DNA from: Bacillus sp. FJAT-29790
GTDB taxonomy: Bacteria > Bacillota > Bacilli > Bacillales > Cytobacillaceae
Length of the DNA stretch: 64,000 bases
Direction: 5' to 3'
NCBI RefSeq assembly: GCF_019039215.1
Contig: NZ_JAHNZZ010000001.1
Span: 2,978,985 to 3,042,984 of the forward strand
A program made the position numbers and the translations under genes. Of the stretch, positions 7,888-17,480 are shown piece by piece (position 1 is the first letter of the stretch; the number at the start of each line of letters is the position of its first letter). The notes under the pieces were generated by a model. That model was given only the letters and a program-made list of their open reading frames with translations, was not told the origin of the DNA and ran no database searches.

Positions 7888-8211
7888 TTATCCCTTCTTT
7901 TCTTCTACTGACAATCTAAGGAGCTTTTTGTTTTTTAGACTGTGGGCTATTTTGACAGTTACCGTTATAGGCTTATTATTTTCTTTCACTTGAAATGTGA
8001 AGCTGTCCACAACAGCCGTGTCAGAGATTTTTTGCCTTCCTGTATACTGATATTCGATCACTGCTTCACCAGGATAGTCTTCCTTGACAATGGCAATGGC
8101 AATCCTGCCGTATTTTTCGTAATCCGGCTTTTGGTTTAGTGCTAGAGCTGAAGTACTTGAAATATTCATTATCAAACTGATGGTTAAAAATAACAGCAAA
8201 ATTCTTTTCAT
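7888..8211 (-). CDS. yhdC: YhdC-like secreted protein (DUF3889)
   Basis: This 107-residue protein has a signal peptide (MKRILLLFLTISLIMNISS then TSALA) and a small exported domain: DYEKYGRIAIAIVKEDYPGE, VIEYQYTGRQKISDTAVVDS, FTFQVKENNKPITVTVKI. This matches DUF3889 proteins such as B. subtilis YhdC, whose gene lies in the same neighbourhood (yhdA-yhdB-yhdC, with spoVR close by). The function is unknown. A GGAGGTATATA ribosome site supports the start. Confidence 0.75.
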   Translation of the reverse strand: MKRILLLFLTISLIMNISSTSALALNQKPDYEKYGRIAIAIVKEDYPGEAVIEYQYTGRQKISDTAVVDSFTFQVKENNKPITVTVKIAHSLKNKKLLRLSVEEKKG

Positions 8212-8408
8212 TATATACCTCCAACAATTATTAGTTCTTCATTCTATTTTTTGCTGTCTTTCAATTTTTATGTATTGATTTTTTACAAGACATTATTCAG
8301 GTAAATGATGTTAAACCTTAAAAATCAGCATCTCCAACATTTACAGCGGAAATTCTTAGCGTGACGGCACAAACTATATTCAACTCCTGAAAGAGGAGGC
8401 AAGGACAA

Positions 8409-8666
8409 ATGAATAAAGTGGATTATGATAGGGCGCTTTATTATACGCACCGTTCTGAATGGGATAACTTGCTAATTTTAATGGTAAGAACAGAGGATCA
8501 GTTTCTGTCGAAAAAAATTGAACATTTTTTACATGCATACAACTTTGAAAAAGACTACTCCGTCATTGAGAAACAGTTATATTCTTTACTCAGATACATC
8601 GATCATGCAAATGAATTGTCAGTAGACGAATTATCAGGACGCTTTATACCAGCTACCATGACGTAA
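8409..8666 (+). CDS. yhdB: YhdB-like small protein
   Basis: This 85-residue soluble protein reads VDYDRALYYTHRSEWDNLLI, then KKIEHFLHAYNFEKDYSVIE. It resembles B. subtilis YhdB, and the neighbourhood supports this (yhdA-like azoreductase on one side, yhdC-like on the other). The function is unknown. The start has a strong ribosome site (AGAGGAGGCAAGGACAA). It is divergent from the yhdC-like gene and convergent with the MFS gene. Confidence 0.65.
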   Translation: MNKVDYDRALYYTHRSEWDNLLILMVRTEDQFLSKKIEHFLHAYNFEKDYSVIEKQLYSLLRYIDHANELSVDELSGRFIPATMT

Positions 8667-8716
8667 AAGATATTAGGGAGCAAAAAATGCAGAAAAAACA
8701 TTGATTTCCACCAATA

Positions 8717-8745
8717 AAACACGGTTCCCTTGTGAACCGTGTTTT
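8717..8745. terminator. Bidirectional terminator, yhdB / MFS gene
   Basis: The stem AACACGGTTC / GAACCGTGTT is flanked by A and T runs and serves both convergent genes. Confidence 0.8.
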
Positions 8746-9986
8746 TAATGATATTTTCCATGTATTGCTTTTGAGAAGCTGTCTTCTTTTTGTCTCTTCA
8801 TTGTTTTCTCAGTACAATATACGATTAGGAATGAAGTGACCAATAATCCGGTTAACAAATAAAAGCTAATTAAAACATTATTTGAAGCGGTAAATTGTGT
8901 AAAAATCATCAAAAGGACAATTCGTATTCCAAGTCCTACAACCCTAAACAAACTATCAACTCTTCCTATTATTTCATTTGGAACAACTTCCATCATAAAA
9001 GAATTTCTTGCTACCCTTGTTCCTGCATTTCCAAAAGCTAAAAGAACAGTTAAAACAAAAAAGAATGGAATGTTATCTACAAGAAGAATAGCCGATATCC
9101 CTATGGTATAAATTAGGACAGTAACTAGAATTGATCTCCTGTTGCCCCATTTCACGGCTAAAAAAGGGATTATCATTCCAGCAGCAGCTGCCCCGATCCC
9201 GTAAACCATGCTTTGCATACCGTAAGCTGAAGCATCAGTCTTTAATACATCAGCTAAGTAAACCGGAAAAACATAGTTGGTTACCATTACACCAATGAAA
9301 GGCATGAATGAAGCCATTAGGAACCAAAACAGGATAGGCTTTTTTTTCAGAAACCAATACCCTTCGGTGAGATTCCTCCAAAAGGAACCCTTTGGTAAAG
9401 CCCTTTCCTTCCATGAATATGGGACCGCTCTATATAATAAAAATGCTCCAAAATAAGTAATTGCGTCGAGCAGGAGCATCCAGTGCAAGTCTACTGTGGA
9501 AATGAGCATTGCAGCAACGGCTCCGGCGATTACACTTGAAATTTGCCCTTGTATTTCCATTGCTCCGTTTAAAGACTGATAAACAGATTGTTCAAAAACT
9601 TCTTGATTAAATGCAAAAATGGCCGGATAGAAAAAATTATAGTATAAGCTCCCAGTGCCATACAAAATAATATAATGCCCAATTTGAAAATCGAAGCCCA
9701 GTATGCCAACGATGACAAAGGCCATAATTAGTATGAAACCAAATGCTTCACCAAACATCAAAATTTGTTTTCTCGAATACCGATCAACTATTTGGCCAAC
9801 CCAGGGAGTTAAAACAAAATTGAAAATAGTCATAAAAATAGTGGTGTAACCCAAAACTGTTCCACCATCCACCTGGGTGACTAGCAGCCAAGGAATAGCA
9901 ATCATGGTAATTCCTGAACCTATGGATGAAAGAACATTAGCAAATAGGAATAAATAAAAACGGCGATCGTGGCACAATCTGTTCAA
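8745..9986 (-). CDS. Major facilitator superfamily transporter
   Basis: The 413-residue protein has about 12 hydrophobic segments (FYLFLFANVLSSIGSGITMI at the N-terminus) and the MFS loop 2-3 motif as GQIVDRYSRKQILMF. A second-half signature is ARNSFMMEVVPNEIIGRVDS, typical of macrolide/drug-efflux-like permeases (MFS_3 / YfiS-like). The substrate cannot be deduced. It appears to start at a TTG (9986) with AGGGGGT about 9 bases upstream. It follows the azoreductase gene by 11 bases on the same strand, so the two are likely co-transcribed. Confidence 0.85.
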   Translation of the reverse strand: MNRLCHDRRFYLFLFANVLSSIGSGITMIAIPWLLVTQVDGGTVLGYTTIFMTIFNFVLTPWVGQIVDRYSRKQILMFGEAFGFILIMAFVIVGILGFDFQIGHYIILYGTGSLYYNFFYPAIFAFNQEVFEQSVYQSLNGAMEIQGQISSVIAGAVAAMLISTVDLHWMLLLDAITYFGAFLLYRAVPYSWKERALPKGSFWRNLTEGYWFLKKKPILFWFLMASFMPFIGVMVTNYVFPVYLADVLKTDASAYGMQSMVYGIGAAAAGMIIPFLAVKWGNRRSILVTVLIYTIGISAILLVDNIPFFFVLTVLLAFGNAGTRVARNSFMMEVVPNEIIGRVDSLFRVVGLGIRIVLLMIFTQFTASNNVLISFYLLTGLLVTSFLIVYCTEKTMKRQKEDSFSKAIHGKYH

Positions 9987-9997
9987 ATGAATACCCC

Positions 9998-10528
9998 CTA
10001 TTCGCCCTTCATTTGAACATAGCTGTTCATATATAATTGAAGTTCACTTATTAATTGATCGATAAGTTTTGCAGGCTCTTCAAACAGCCAGTTATTTGCG
10101 TAATCAAAGCATTGAGGGTCAAGTACGAGCTGCCTTGGGATCACATTTGCATAAACGCCTCTTCCTACAATCCTCATATTGTTCAATGCGTTCATGCCGC
10201 CCTTTCCACCACCTGCTACTACAAGCAAACCAACAGGCTTATGAGCAAATTGTTCGCTGCTGAGAAAATCGAGTGCGTTTTTTAAAGATCCACTCATTCC
10301 GCTATGGTACTCAGGTGAGGCAAGAATAATCCCATCAGATACAGCAATTTGCTTACGAAGTTCCTTAATAGCTGGCAGCTGGTGCTGCTCTTCCTCACCA
10401 TTATATAGAGGAATTTCTCCTCTGCTTAAGTCGATTAGATCCGCACCATATTTTTTCGCAATAAAGCGCGCGGCAATACCGGTTCTGCCTTTTTTTCTTG
10501 GACTTCCATTAATCACTGACAATTTCAT
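9998..10528 (-). CDS. azr: NADPH-dependent FMN reductase / azoreductase (YhdA-like)
   Basis: This 176-residue flavodoxin-like protein starts MKLSVINGSPRKKGRTGIAA, the FMN phosphate-binding loop. It continues with SPEYHSGMSGSLKNALDFLS and VAGGGKGGMNALNNMRIV, nearly matching B. subtilis YhdA, an NADPH azoreductase/quinone reductase. It acts in the cytoplasm on quinones, azo dyes or metal ions. It sits downstream of the YhcYZ two-component genes as in B. subtilis, separated by about 160 bases. The ribosome site is AAAGGAGAGATACAAA. Confidence 0.9.
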   Translation of the reverse strand: MKLSVINGSPRKKGRTGIAARFIAKKYGADLIDLSRGEIPLYNGEEEQHQLPAIKELRKQIAVSDGIILASPEYHSGMSGSLKNALDFLSSEQFAHKPVGLLVVAGGGKGGMNALNNMRIVGRGVYANVIPRQLVLDPQCFDYANNWLFEEPAKLIDQLISELQLYMNSYVQMKGE

Positions 10529-10685
10529 TTTGTATCTCTCCTTTTGTTATCTACTCTTAGTATAGGAAGAGATTGTACCGTTCACATCACCGCTCTGATT
10601 GATATTTCCCTCCATATTTGGTCTAAAGAAATTTCAATTTACCTACATCTTTTGTCGTAGATTCGCCCAAACCTGATGCTGTTCT

Positions 10686-11327
10686 TTACCCGATTAACCC
10701 ATTTCGGACTGCAAATAAAGCTGCCTGGGTTCGATCTGCCAACTCTAGCTTTGATAGGAGGTTAGAGACATGTGTTTTAACTGTTTTTTCTGTTATGAAC
10801 AGAGCTGAAGCAATTTCTTTATTGCTTTTTCCTTTGGCAATTTCTTTTAATACCTCGACTTCCCTTTTTGTCAGATCGTCTAATGGCTTTCTGTCTGCAC
10901 TGCTTTTTGCCGATAAATGGGATAAAAGATGTGAAGTTGCTTTCGGGTGCAACTGGTTTTCTCCGTTCATTAAATGGTTGATTGCCTTAACAAGCTCATC
11001 TGGTTCAATATCCTTTAACTGGTATCCTGAAGCACCCGCTTCGATAGCAGGTATGACATGATCTTGATCAGAAAAGCTTGTCAACATCATGATTTTAACC
11101 TCAGGAAAATTTCCTTTTATCTCACGGGTTGCGTCAATCCCATTCATGATTGGCATTTCTAAATCCATTAAAACGATATCTGGACGAATCTTCAACGTAA
11201 GTTCAACAGCTTCGCGCCCGTTTTTTGCCTCTCCCACAATTTCAATTTCAGGTTGCGTTTTTAGAAAAAAAACAAGACCTCGCCTAACGACATGATGATC
11301 ATCTGCAATGAGAATACGAATCGCCAT
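10686..11327 (-). CDS. yhcZ: LuxR/NarL-family response regulator YhcZ
   Basis: The 213-residue protein has an N-terminal receiver domain with phospho-acceptor Asp55 (DIVLMDLEMP). Its C-terminal LuxR-type helix-turn-helix (LTKREVEVLKEIAKGKSNKE, then ITEKTVKTHVSNLLSKLELA) binds DNA. It pairs with the kinase encoded immediately upstream (11 bases between). The start at 11327 is preferred because AAGGGGG lies 6 bases before it; the ATG two codons earlier abuts that site. Target genes are not known from sequence; the adjacent azoreductase is a plausible one. Confidence 0.9.
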   Translation of the reverse strand: MAIRILIADDHHVVRRGLVFFLKTQPEIEIVGEAKNGREAVELTLKIRPDIVLMDLEMPIMNGIDATREIKGNFPEVKIMMLTSFSDQDHVIPAIEAGASGYQLKDIEPDELVKAINHLMNGENQLHPKATSHLLSHLSAKSSADRKPLDDLTKREVEVLKEIAKGKSNKEIASALFITEKTVKTHVSNLLSKLELADRTQAALFAVRNGLIG

Positions 11328-11338
11328 TTTCATCCCCC

Positions 11339-12457
11339 TTAAATTGGCATGCTGATATGAATCGTTGTCCCTTTTTGCGGAGAACTTTGCAGCATAAAAT
11401 GTCCATTTAACGCTTCTGTTCGGTCCTTCATACTCTTTAAGCCGAGTGAAGGAATTTCTTTGTCCTTGTCATAATGAAATCCAGATCCGCAATCTGAAAT
11501 CACCATTGTTATCTGTTGATTTTCTATCGTTAGCGAAATTTCCACATTCGTCTGTCCGGAATGCTTTTTGCAATTCGCTAACGCCTCCTGCCCGATTCGC
11601 CATAAAACTTCCTCGATTTTCCCAGGCAGACAAATGACGCCTTTCACTTCCGTATGAGGTTGTAATCCAAGCATTTGCCCATATCCATTTAAAGCACTGA
11701 TAAGGCCATTTTCCAGTCCCCTCGGCCGTAATTGCCAAATTAATGCTCTCATTTCACTTAATGCTTCCTGGGCCAAATCTTGAATATAGGTGAAGGTTTC
11801 TTTCGTATTTGGCTCTTTAGTTATTTCGGCACCGCCCCTTGCTGTTAAACTTAGCGAGAAAAGGAGTTGATTAACCGAATCATGGAGATCTCTCGCTAAT
11901 CGATTTCTTTCGGCTGTGAGTGCAGTTTCCTGCTCCCGCTCAGCTAATTTAATCCTCTTTAATGCCGTTCCTATTTGAAAAGCAATGGATTCCAATAATG
12001 CAAGCTCATTAGGCTCAAAATAGGTTTTATTCGGAGCCGCGACATTTAGGATACCGAATTTTTCATCACCAGCTCGAAGTGGAACAGTTGCGTGATGCGT
12101 CAGGCCGTTCGTATTTCCCCTTTTTTCGGCAATTGCGTCTTCAATTCTTTTACATTCAATGATATTGATCGCTTTATTAAGTCTGCCATCGTTATAACGG
12201 TCGATACACCAGCAATCACCCGTGCACATCGGTTCAAAGTTAAGGCAGGAAAGGGCGGGAGGCAGTTTTTCCTCCGCTACCAGCCGGTATTTGCCATCCG
12301 GCTCAATTAAAAAAATCCACCCTGTTTCCAACCCAGTAACGTGAAGCAATTTTCGCAAAACCTCTGACAATATTGTATTGATTTCTGTTCCCTCATTTAA
12401 TAATTCGGCAATTTCTTTTAATATCCGGATTTCCGAATGATGCTTTTCCCCTGTCAT
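11339..12457 (-). CDS. yhcY: GAF-domain sensor histidine kinase YhcY
   Basis: This 372-residue kinase has no transmembrane segment. A GAF domain covers about residues 20-175 and contains cysteines (NFEPMCTGDCWCIDRYN) that could hold a metal or sense redox. The dimerisation/phospho-transfer segment is AERNRLARDLHDSVNQLLFS (HisKA_3, with H in DLHDSVNQ), followed by an HATPase domain (EEVLWRIGQEALANCKKHSG, VISDCGSGFH). It phosphorylates YhcZ. The cytoplasmic location and Cys-rich GAF suggest sensing of an intracellular redox or small-molecule signal. The ATG has GGAGGAGAAAA directly upstream. Confidence 0.88.
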   Translation of the reverse strand: MTGEKHHSEIRILKEIAELLNEGTEINTILSEVLRKLLHVTGLETGWIFLIEPDGKYRLVAEEKLPPALSCLNFEPMCTGDCWCIDRYNDGRLNKAINIIECKRIEDAIAEKRGNTNGLTHHATVPLRAGDEKFGILNVAAPNKTYFEPNELALLESIAFQIGTALKRIKLAEREQETALTAERNRLARDLHDSVNQLLFSLSLTARGGAEITKEPNTKETFTYIQDLAQEALSEMRALIWQLRPRGLENGLISALNGYGQMLGLQPHTEVKGVICLPGKIEEVLWRIGQEALANCKKHSGQTNVEISLTIENQQITMVISDCGSGFHYDKDKEIPSLGLKSMKDRTEALNGHFMLQSSPQKGTTIHISMPI

Positions 12458-12587
12458 TTTTCTCCTCCAAGCTTTATTATTTACTAAAGTATAATACTTT
12501 TCTTATTTTTCATCTTTAGTAATTAGAATGAGAACAAATACGACTAAAGTTGTAAATTTTACACATCAATTATATTTCGCTGATAAA

Positions 12588-12620
12588 AAACACCGAAGAG
12601 ATCTTCTCTTCGGTGTTTTT
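12588..12620. terminator. Bidirectional terminator
   Basis: The perfect stem AACACCGAAGAGA / TCTCTTCGGTGTT lies between yhcY and the SDR remnant. Confidence 0.85.
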
Positions 12621-12724
12621 TAAGCGATCGGATAATTTTGTTCAAACAAATGAATGACGATTTCATCAATCAACATATGCTTTGGAGCGCTGGCCATATA
12701 GACAACATTTGCGATGTTCTCCGC
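12620..12724 (-). pseudogene. C-terminal fragment of a short-chain dehydrogenase
   Basis: On the minus strand the frame reads AENIANVVYMASAPKHMLID then EIVIHLFEQNYPIA before TAA. This is the typical tail of YdfG/YwfD-like SDR oxidoreductases. An in-frame TAG precedes it directly and no Rossmann-fold N-terminus is present, so it is a decayed copy. The terminator at 12588-12620 is probably its former transcript end. Confidence 0.6.
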
Positions 12725-12780
12725 CTAAGCCTTCGTATTTCATGATGTCATTTTGAAAACTGTACATGCTCTTAAGCTTC

Positions 12781-14526
12781 TTAATTAAGCGAGGATGATT
12801 TCAATTTCAGATCGACGATTTCCATAAAAGCATCTTCAATAGAAGTAAGCTTTTGTTTACTTTCTACAAGAGAAGAACCATTTATCCCAAAGTAAAATTT
12901 GATTTTCGGCTCTGTTCCTGATGGTCGCAAGCATATCCATGTCCCATCTTCAAAATAGTACTTAATGACATTCGATTTAGGCAAATCAATTACCTGTTCT
13001 TGTCCATTGCTTTCTGTGCGGACGCTTGTCAAATAGTCTTCAATGGCTGACACCTGTAGATCCCCTAACCGTTTAAGCGGATTCTTCCTGAAGGATGCTA
13101 AAGTTTGTTGAATTTGCTCTTCTCCTGCTTTTCCTTTTAACGTCAATGATCGTAAGCCTTCAAGGAAATAGCCATATTGTTCAAAAAGCGAAAGCAGTGC
13201 GTCATATAAAGACATCCCTTTTTTCTTATAAAAAGCAGCTGCTTCTGCGGCAAGAATTGCGGCCTGTACGGCATCTTTATCACGGGCAAAATCGCCAATT
13301 AGATAACCGTAGCTTTCTTCATAGCCAAATATATATGTATATTTCCCTGTTGCTTCATATTCCTTCATTTTTTCAGCAATAAACTTAAAACCAGTTAATA
13401 CGTCCACCGTCTCAACATTATAGGAGGAAGCAATCTTTTTCCCTAACTCTGAAGTAACAATTGTTTTTAAGACAACGCCATTTTTCGGAAGTAAATTCTT
13501 TTCTTTTTTCTGCGACAAAATATAATGGAGGAGTAATGCGCCTGTCTGGTTCCCAGTTAAAAGAACATATTCCCCCACCTGATTTTTAACGGCGATACCT
13601 AACCGGTCCGCATCAGGATCTGTTGCTATTAACAGGTCTGCATTCGTCTCTTCCCCAACTTTAATGGCCATTTCAAAGGCAGACTTTTCCTCAGGATTTG
13701 GGCTTTTCACCGTCGAAAACTCTGGGTCAGGAAGCTCCTGCTCCTTAACCACCTGAACATGTTTATAATTTAATGCTTTTAAGGCATCCCTAACCGGCTT
13801 GTTTGCCGTCCCATGTAAAGGGGTAAAAACAATATTTAGATCAACCTCAGTACTTAAGGTCGGATTCTCTGAAATCGTAATCAGGTTTTCTAAATACTTC
13901 CTATCGATTTCTTCTCCGATCATTTTGATTAATCCTTGCGATTTTAGTGCCTCCTCATCGATTACATCAATCAAAAGCTCATTTTCGATCTCATTCACTT
14001 TTGCGATAACGATGTCGGCACTTTCCGGTGGAAGCTGTCCCCCATCCGAACCATAAACTTTATAGCCATTATACTCAGGCGGATTATGGCTTGCCGTGAT
14101 TACAATCCCGGAAAAAGCGTTTAAATAACGCACAGCAAATGACAATTCCGGTGTTGGTCTTAATTCCTTGAATACATAAGTCTGAATCCCTCTTGTTGCC
14201 AGCGTTTTTGCTGCCTCCATGGCGAATTCCGGCGACATATGGCGGGAATCATAGGCAATAACAACTCCTCGTTTCTTTGCATCCAATTCATTTGCTTCTA
14301 TGTATGCGGCTAGTCCAGCAGATGCTTTTCGTACGGTGTATATATTCATTCGATTTGTACCAGCACCTAATACGCCACGCATCCCACCAGTACCAAATTC
14401 TAAATCCTTGTAAAATGCATCTTCAAGGCTTTTCTCATCCTTTTGTAAACTTTGCAGCTCTTCTAACAATTCACTATTCAAATTTTCCTGCTGAATCCAT
14501 CGCTCAGCTTTTGTTTTCCATACCAT
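12781..14526 (-). CDS. pgcA: Alpha-phosphoglucomutase / phosphomannomutase
   Basis: This 581-residue enzyme interconverts glucose-1-phosphate and glucose-6-phosphate (UDP-glucose, teichoic acid and exopolysaccharide supply). The active-site serine is in [17 protein letters not shown], the metal site in [15 protein letters not shown], the sugar-binding loop in [13 protein letters not shown] and the phosphate-binding tail in [14 protein letters not shown]. Length and gene place match B. subtilis PgcA (YhxB), upstream of yhcY. The ATG at 14526 has GGGAGGGATAAAC; the ATG at 14559 lacks a ribosome site. Confidence 0.95.
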   Translation of the reverse strand: MVWKTKAERWIQQENLNSELLEELQSLQKDEKSLEDAFYKDLEFGTGGMRGVLGAGTNRMNIYTVRKASAGLAAYIEANELDAKKRGVVIAYDSRHMSPEFAMEAAKTLATRGIQTYVFKELRPTPELSFAVRYLNAFSGIVITASHNPPEYNGYKVYGSDGGQLPPESADIVIAKVNEIENELLIDVIDEEALKSQGLIKMIGEEIDRKYLENLITISENPTLSTEVDLNIVFTPLHGTANKPVRDALKALNYKHVQVVKEQELPDPEFSTVKSPNPEEKSAFEMAIKVGEETNADLLIATDPDADRLGIAVKNQVGEYVLLTGNQTGALLLHYILSQKKEKNLLPKNGVVLKTIVTSELGKKIASSYNVETVDVLTGFKFIAEKMKEYEATGKYTYIFGYEESYGYLIGDFARDKDAVQAAILAAEAAAFYKKKGMSLYDALLSLFEQYGYFLEGLRSLTLKGKAGEEQIQQTLASFRKNPLKRLGDLQVSAIEDYLTSVRTESNGQEQVIDLPKSNVIKYYFEDGTWICLRPSGTEPKIKFYFGINGSSLVESKQKLTSIEDAFMEIVDLKLKSSSLN

Positions 14527-14839
14527 GTTTATCCCTCCCAACGAAGTCAAAGTCAACATTAAATGAATTCGGGATAAAAAGAAATACTCCTTTATGAAAC
14601 GTACGTGTTATTATGACAAAAATCCCCTTTATTCTAAATACTCTAGTTCCTATGCATCTAGTGTAACATTTGAAATTTTGCATCTGATTACTTAAGATAT
14701 GATTTGTGGAAGTTATGAATAGATGTCTAAATGATGACGAACATTGGAACAAACAATGATATTATGACAAAAATAATTTACAAAGCAGAGTAAGTAGTCC
14801 TATAATTTTCAACGTAATTACCCTTTGAAGGAGAATCAT
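14527..14839. other. Intergenic region pgcA / bdbC
   Basis: This divergent intergenic region must hold both promoters. I see no clear consensus boxes, repeats or further ORF. Confidence 0.3.
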
Positions 14840-15277
14840 ATGCAGAAAAAAAATAAGGATCCTCGGGAGACATTGCTTTTTGTTTCATGGGCCGCATCAG
14901 TCGTCGCAATGTTTGGCAGCCTGTATTTTTCAGAGATTCGCCAGTATGAGCCATGTCTGCTTTGTTGGTATCAACGAATATTAATGTACCCTTTTGTTAT
15001 CATTTTAGGAATAGCCGTTGTCCGGAAGGATTATCGAATCGGAATTTATTCGATGGCTTTATCTGCGATCGGCGCTTGTATTTCTCTATACCATTACGCG
15101 ATCCAAAAGGTGGCTTTTTTCGCTGACTATGCAGCATCTTGTGGGAGAGTCCCTTGTACGGGTCAATATATTAATTGGCTTGGTTTTATCACCATTCCAT
15201 TTTTAGCGTTAATCGCTTTTCTTATCATTTTTATTTGCAGTTATTTTTTATGGAAAAAATCGAAGGAGGAAGCATAA
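14840..15277 (+). CDS. bdbC: Disulfide bond formation protein BdbC (DsbB family)
   Basis: This 145-residue membrane protein has four predicted transmembrane helices. Both redox pairs of the DsbB family are visible: CLLC in EPCLLCWYQRILMYP, and the second pair in AASCGRVPCTGQYINW. It reoxidises a thiol-disulfide oxidoreductase and passes electrons to quinone. The ATG at 14840 follows AAGGAG by 6 bases; a TTG start at 14825 would lie before that site. It forms an operon with the thioredoxin-like gene one base downstream. Confidence 0.9.
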   Translation: MQKKNKDPRETLLFVSWAASVVAMFGSLYFSEIRQYEPCLLCWYQRILMYPFVIILGIAVVRKDYRIGIYSMALSAIGACISLYHYAIQKVAFFADYAASCGRVPCTGQYINWLGFITIPFLALIAFLIIFICSYFLWKKSKEEA

Positions 15278-15278
15278 A

Positions 15279-15749
15279 ATGAAGAAAGTCGTTATATTTC
15301 TTGTCGTCATTATAGCACTATTTGCAGCTGTCGGATTTTTGACGAAAATGCAAAATGAAAAGAAGGTTTCTGAAGAAAATCCATACGGAAAAAATACACT
15401 TCATCCGGAAACAATTGCACAGCTTGATGATCCTAACTATCAGAATTTAATCCTGCCGGAGCAATTAGAAAAAAAACTGAATGATAAAGAAGATGTCACT
15501 GTCTATTTTTACAGCCCAACATGCTCTCACTGTCAGAGAACAACTCCTGTGGTAGCTCCACTTGCGATGGATATGAATATCGATCTCGTTAAATTTAACT
15601 TGCTTGAATTTGATAAAGGGTGGGATACATATCGAATTACGGAAACACCAACGATCGTACAATATAAGAATGGGAAAGAAGTTCAGCGTATAACCGGTTA
15701 TCGCGACAAGGAAGTATTTAAACAATGGTTTAATGAAAATACAAAATAA
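15279..15749 (+). CDS. Membrane-anchored thioredoxin-like oxidoreductase
   Basis: The 156-residue protein has an N-terminal anchor (MKKVVIFLVVIIALFAAVGF) and one thioredoxin fold with active site SPTCSHCQRTTPV and cis-proline loop ITETPTIVQYKNG. Directed outside the membrane, it is the natural partner of BdbC, passing disulfides to exported proteins. The usual BdbD partner is a longer DsbA-type protein of about 220 residues, so this is a shorter, thioredoxin-type variant. It starts one base after the bdbC stop. Confidence 0.85.
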   Translation: MKKVVIFLVVIIALFAAVGFLTKMQNEKKVSEENPYGKNTLHPETIAQLDDPNYQNLILPEQLEKKLNDKEDVTVYFYSPTCSHCQRTTPVVAPLAMDMNIDLVKFNLLEFDKGWDTYRITETPTIVQYKNGKEVQRITGYRDKEVFKQWFNENTK

Positions 15750-15770
15750 TTTAATCGTGATATGAAAATA

Positions 15771-15895
15771 AAATTCGCCTTGGCGATTTGCTTAACTTTA
15801 TTCAGCCGAGGTTTGTTCCCCTACTAAATTGGATACCTGTTTGTATTCATCTCTCCACTTAAATCGTTTAGAGACTTCAGCTGAATAAAGTTAAA
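15771..15895. repeat. Dispersed repeat family A, copy 1 (short form)
   Basis: It opens with AAATTCGCCTTGGCG and contains a perfect 15-bp inverted repeat, TTAACTTTATTCAGC (15792-15806) and GCTGAATAAAGTTAA (15880-15894), about 73 bases apart. The inner part (GGATACC, GCATTCATCTC-like, AGAGACTTC) is shared with copies at 34481 and 49419. It lacks the inner block GTATTTGCGCCCAGATTTTT present in the other two. Confidence 0.75.
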
Positions 15896-15900
15896 TACCA

Positions 15901-15928
15901 AAACGCCTGCATTCCAGCAGGCGTTTTC
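15901..15928. terminator. Bidirectional terminator before yhcU end
   Basis: The stem AACGCCTGC / GCAGGCGTT with flanking A and T runs separates the convergent thioredoxin-like and yhcU genes. Confidence 0.8.
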
Positions 15929-15931
15929 TAC

Positions 15932-16330
15932 TTAAATTAGCAATTCATTCGCAGCTTTTGTATAGATACTCAGAATTTCGCTTTTGAACATTTTCCCGCC
16001 ATAAAAGTGGCTAAATTCAAATGGAAAAGATAATCCTAATTCTTGTAACATACGAACGTTTTTATCAAAAATAGCTTCATACCTTGCTACAATATTTCTC
16101 GATTCCAGAATCGCTATAATTGTTTGCAGACTAACGATCACTTGGTATGCTTCCTTTAAAGTGCCAAAATACTCAAAATGCCTCGTTGTCGTATGTAAAA
16201 CTTTTAGTGATTCGAATTCCTTAATATCGTCATCAAGAAAATAAAGCGGAAACACATTCGAGTAGACATTTTGTATAAGTTCTTTGATTTTCTGTTCTTG
16301 ATCAGGAGTTGATGCAAATACAACTTTCAC
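15932..16330 (-). CDS. yhcU: YhcU-like protein (DUF5365)
   Basis: This 132-residue protein starts MKVVFASTPDQEQKIKELIQ and contains FGTLKEAYQVIVSLQTIIAI. It resembles B. subtilis YhcU, whose gene is likewise next to yhcT. No enzymatic motif or membrane segment is evident. The apparent start is GTG with GAGGTGGGTTATAG upstream. The function is unknown. Confidence 0.75.
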   Translation of the reverse strand: MKVVFASTPDQEQKIKELIQNVYSNVFPLYFLDDDIKEFESLKVLHTTTRHFEYFGTLKEAYQVIVSLQTIIAILESRNIVARYEAIFDKNVRMLQELGLSFPFEFSHFYGGKMFKSEILSIYTKAANELLI

Positions 16331-16571
16331 CTATAACCCACCTCAATTATCCCTGTAACTAGTTCGTCATATTCGTCATATGAAATTAGAATATCATATT
16401 CACTGTATATTTTAGGGTGGTAATTAAATCCATGGTTTCAAGAGTTGATAGGTGAGTAAAAGATTAAAGAAAATCTGTGAATTAGCCGATTTCTAATGAC
16501 AACTTGTACCTTAAGTAGAATATTTTTAGTAGAATTAGTTTTATAAAAACACGCTTTATAAAGGAGAAGAA

Positions 16572-17480
16572 ATGATACATACTAGAAGGTTTGGCGAATG
16601 GTTTGAATTAACCCTTCCGCATGATTGGGAGGGATTTTCAGTTGATTATATCCTGCGCGATTTATGGAAAGCGCCTAAAAAGCAGATTCATTTCATGCGA
16701 ATGGAAAAACATATTAAAATTAATGGGAATCCACTGATCGATTGGAATCATTCTCTGAAGGCTGGGGATCGATTGCAATTAAAACTATTTAGGGAAGAGG
16801 ATTTTGGCGTGCAGCCTGCCTATCGTGAGGTTGAGGTCTTGTACGAGGATGATCATATGATTGTTTTTAATAAGCCGGCAAATATGGACACTCATCCAAA
16901 CACACCAGATCAAACAAATACACTTGCCAATGCTGCCGCATTCCTTTTACAAGCACAAGGTGAACATCGGAAAATCAAACATGTGCACCGCCTAGACCGC
17001 GATACAACTGGTGCTGTGCTTTTCGCCAAACATCCTTTGGCAGGGGCAATCTTGGACTCAATGCTTGAAGAAAGATTAATTAAGAGGACCTATCTTGCTC
17101 TCGTTCATGGCAGGATGAAAGCAAAGAAAGGAACGATTCGCGAACCGATTGGCCGTGATCGGCATCACGCGACAAGAAGGCGGGTTTCTCCAAAGGGACA
17201 ACCTGCTATCACCCATTTCGAATTAATTGAAACCTATCCTAAACAAAATTTATCCCTTATTAAATGCCAGCTTGATACGGGGAGAACCCATCAAATTCGC
17301 GTTCATTTAAGCCACCTCGGCCACCCGCTTGCAGGGGACCTATTATATGGCGGTAAACCTATTTTTGATCATCAAGCATTACACGCTGAAAAACTTGAAA
17401 TTCCGCATCCCTTTACGAAAGAAAAAATAACATGCATCGCTAACAGTGCCAGGCACCACCCGTGGACACTTTATAGATAG
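16572..17480 (+). CDS. yhcT: RluA-family pseudouridine synthase YhcT
   Basis: This 302-residue enzyme has an S4-like N-terminal part (KHIKINGNPLIDWNHSLKAG) and the RluA catalytic core. HRLDRDTTGAVLFAKHPLAG carries the catalytic Asp, and LDTGRTHQIRVHLSHLGHPL follows. It converts uridine to pseudouridine in RNA. Length and neighbour (yhcU, divergent) match B. subtilis YhcT. The last codons (NSARHHPWTLYR) are formed by a GTGCCAGGCACC intergenic repeat, so the C-terminus has been replaced by repeat sequence. The ribosome site is AAGGAGAAGAA. Confidence 0.9.
   Translation: MIHTRRFGEWFELTLPHDWEGFSVDYILRDLWKAPKKQIHFMRMEKHIKINGNPLIDWNHSLKAGDRLQLKLFREEDFGVQPAYREVEVLYEDDHMIVFNKPANMDTHPNTPDQTNTLANAAAFLLQAQGEHRKIKHVHRLDRDTTGAVLFAKHPLAGAILDSMLEERLIKRTYLALVHGRMKAKKGTIREPIGRDRHHATRRRVSPKGQPAITHFELIETYPKQNLSLIKCQLDTGRTHQIRVHLSHLGHPLAGDLLYGGKPIFDHQALHAEKLEIPHPFTKEKITCIANSARHHPWTLYR

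Noticed and set aside
8745..10528. MFS transporter plus azoreductase as a novel resistance system
   Set aside because: Both families are common and the azoreductase position is conserved in B. subtilis; nothing indicates a new system.
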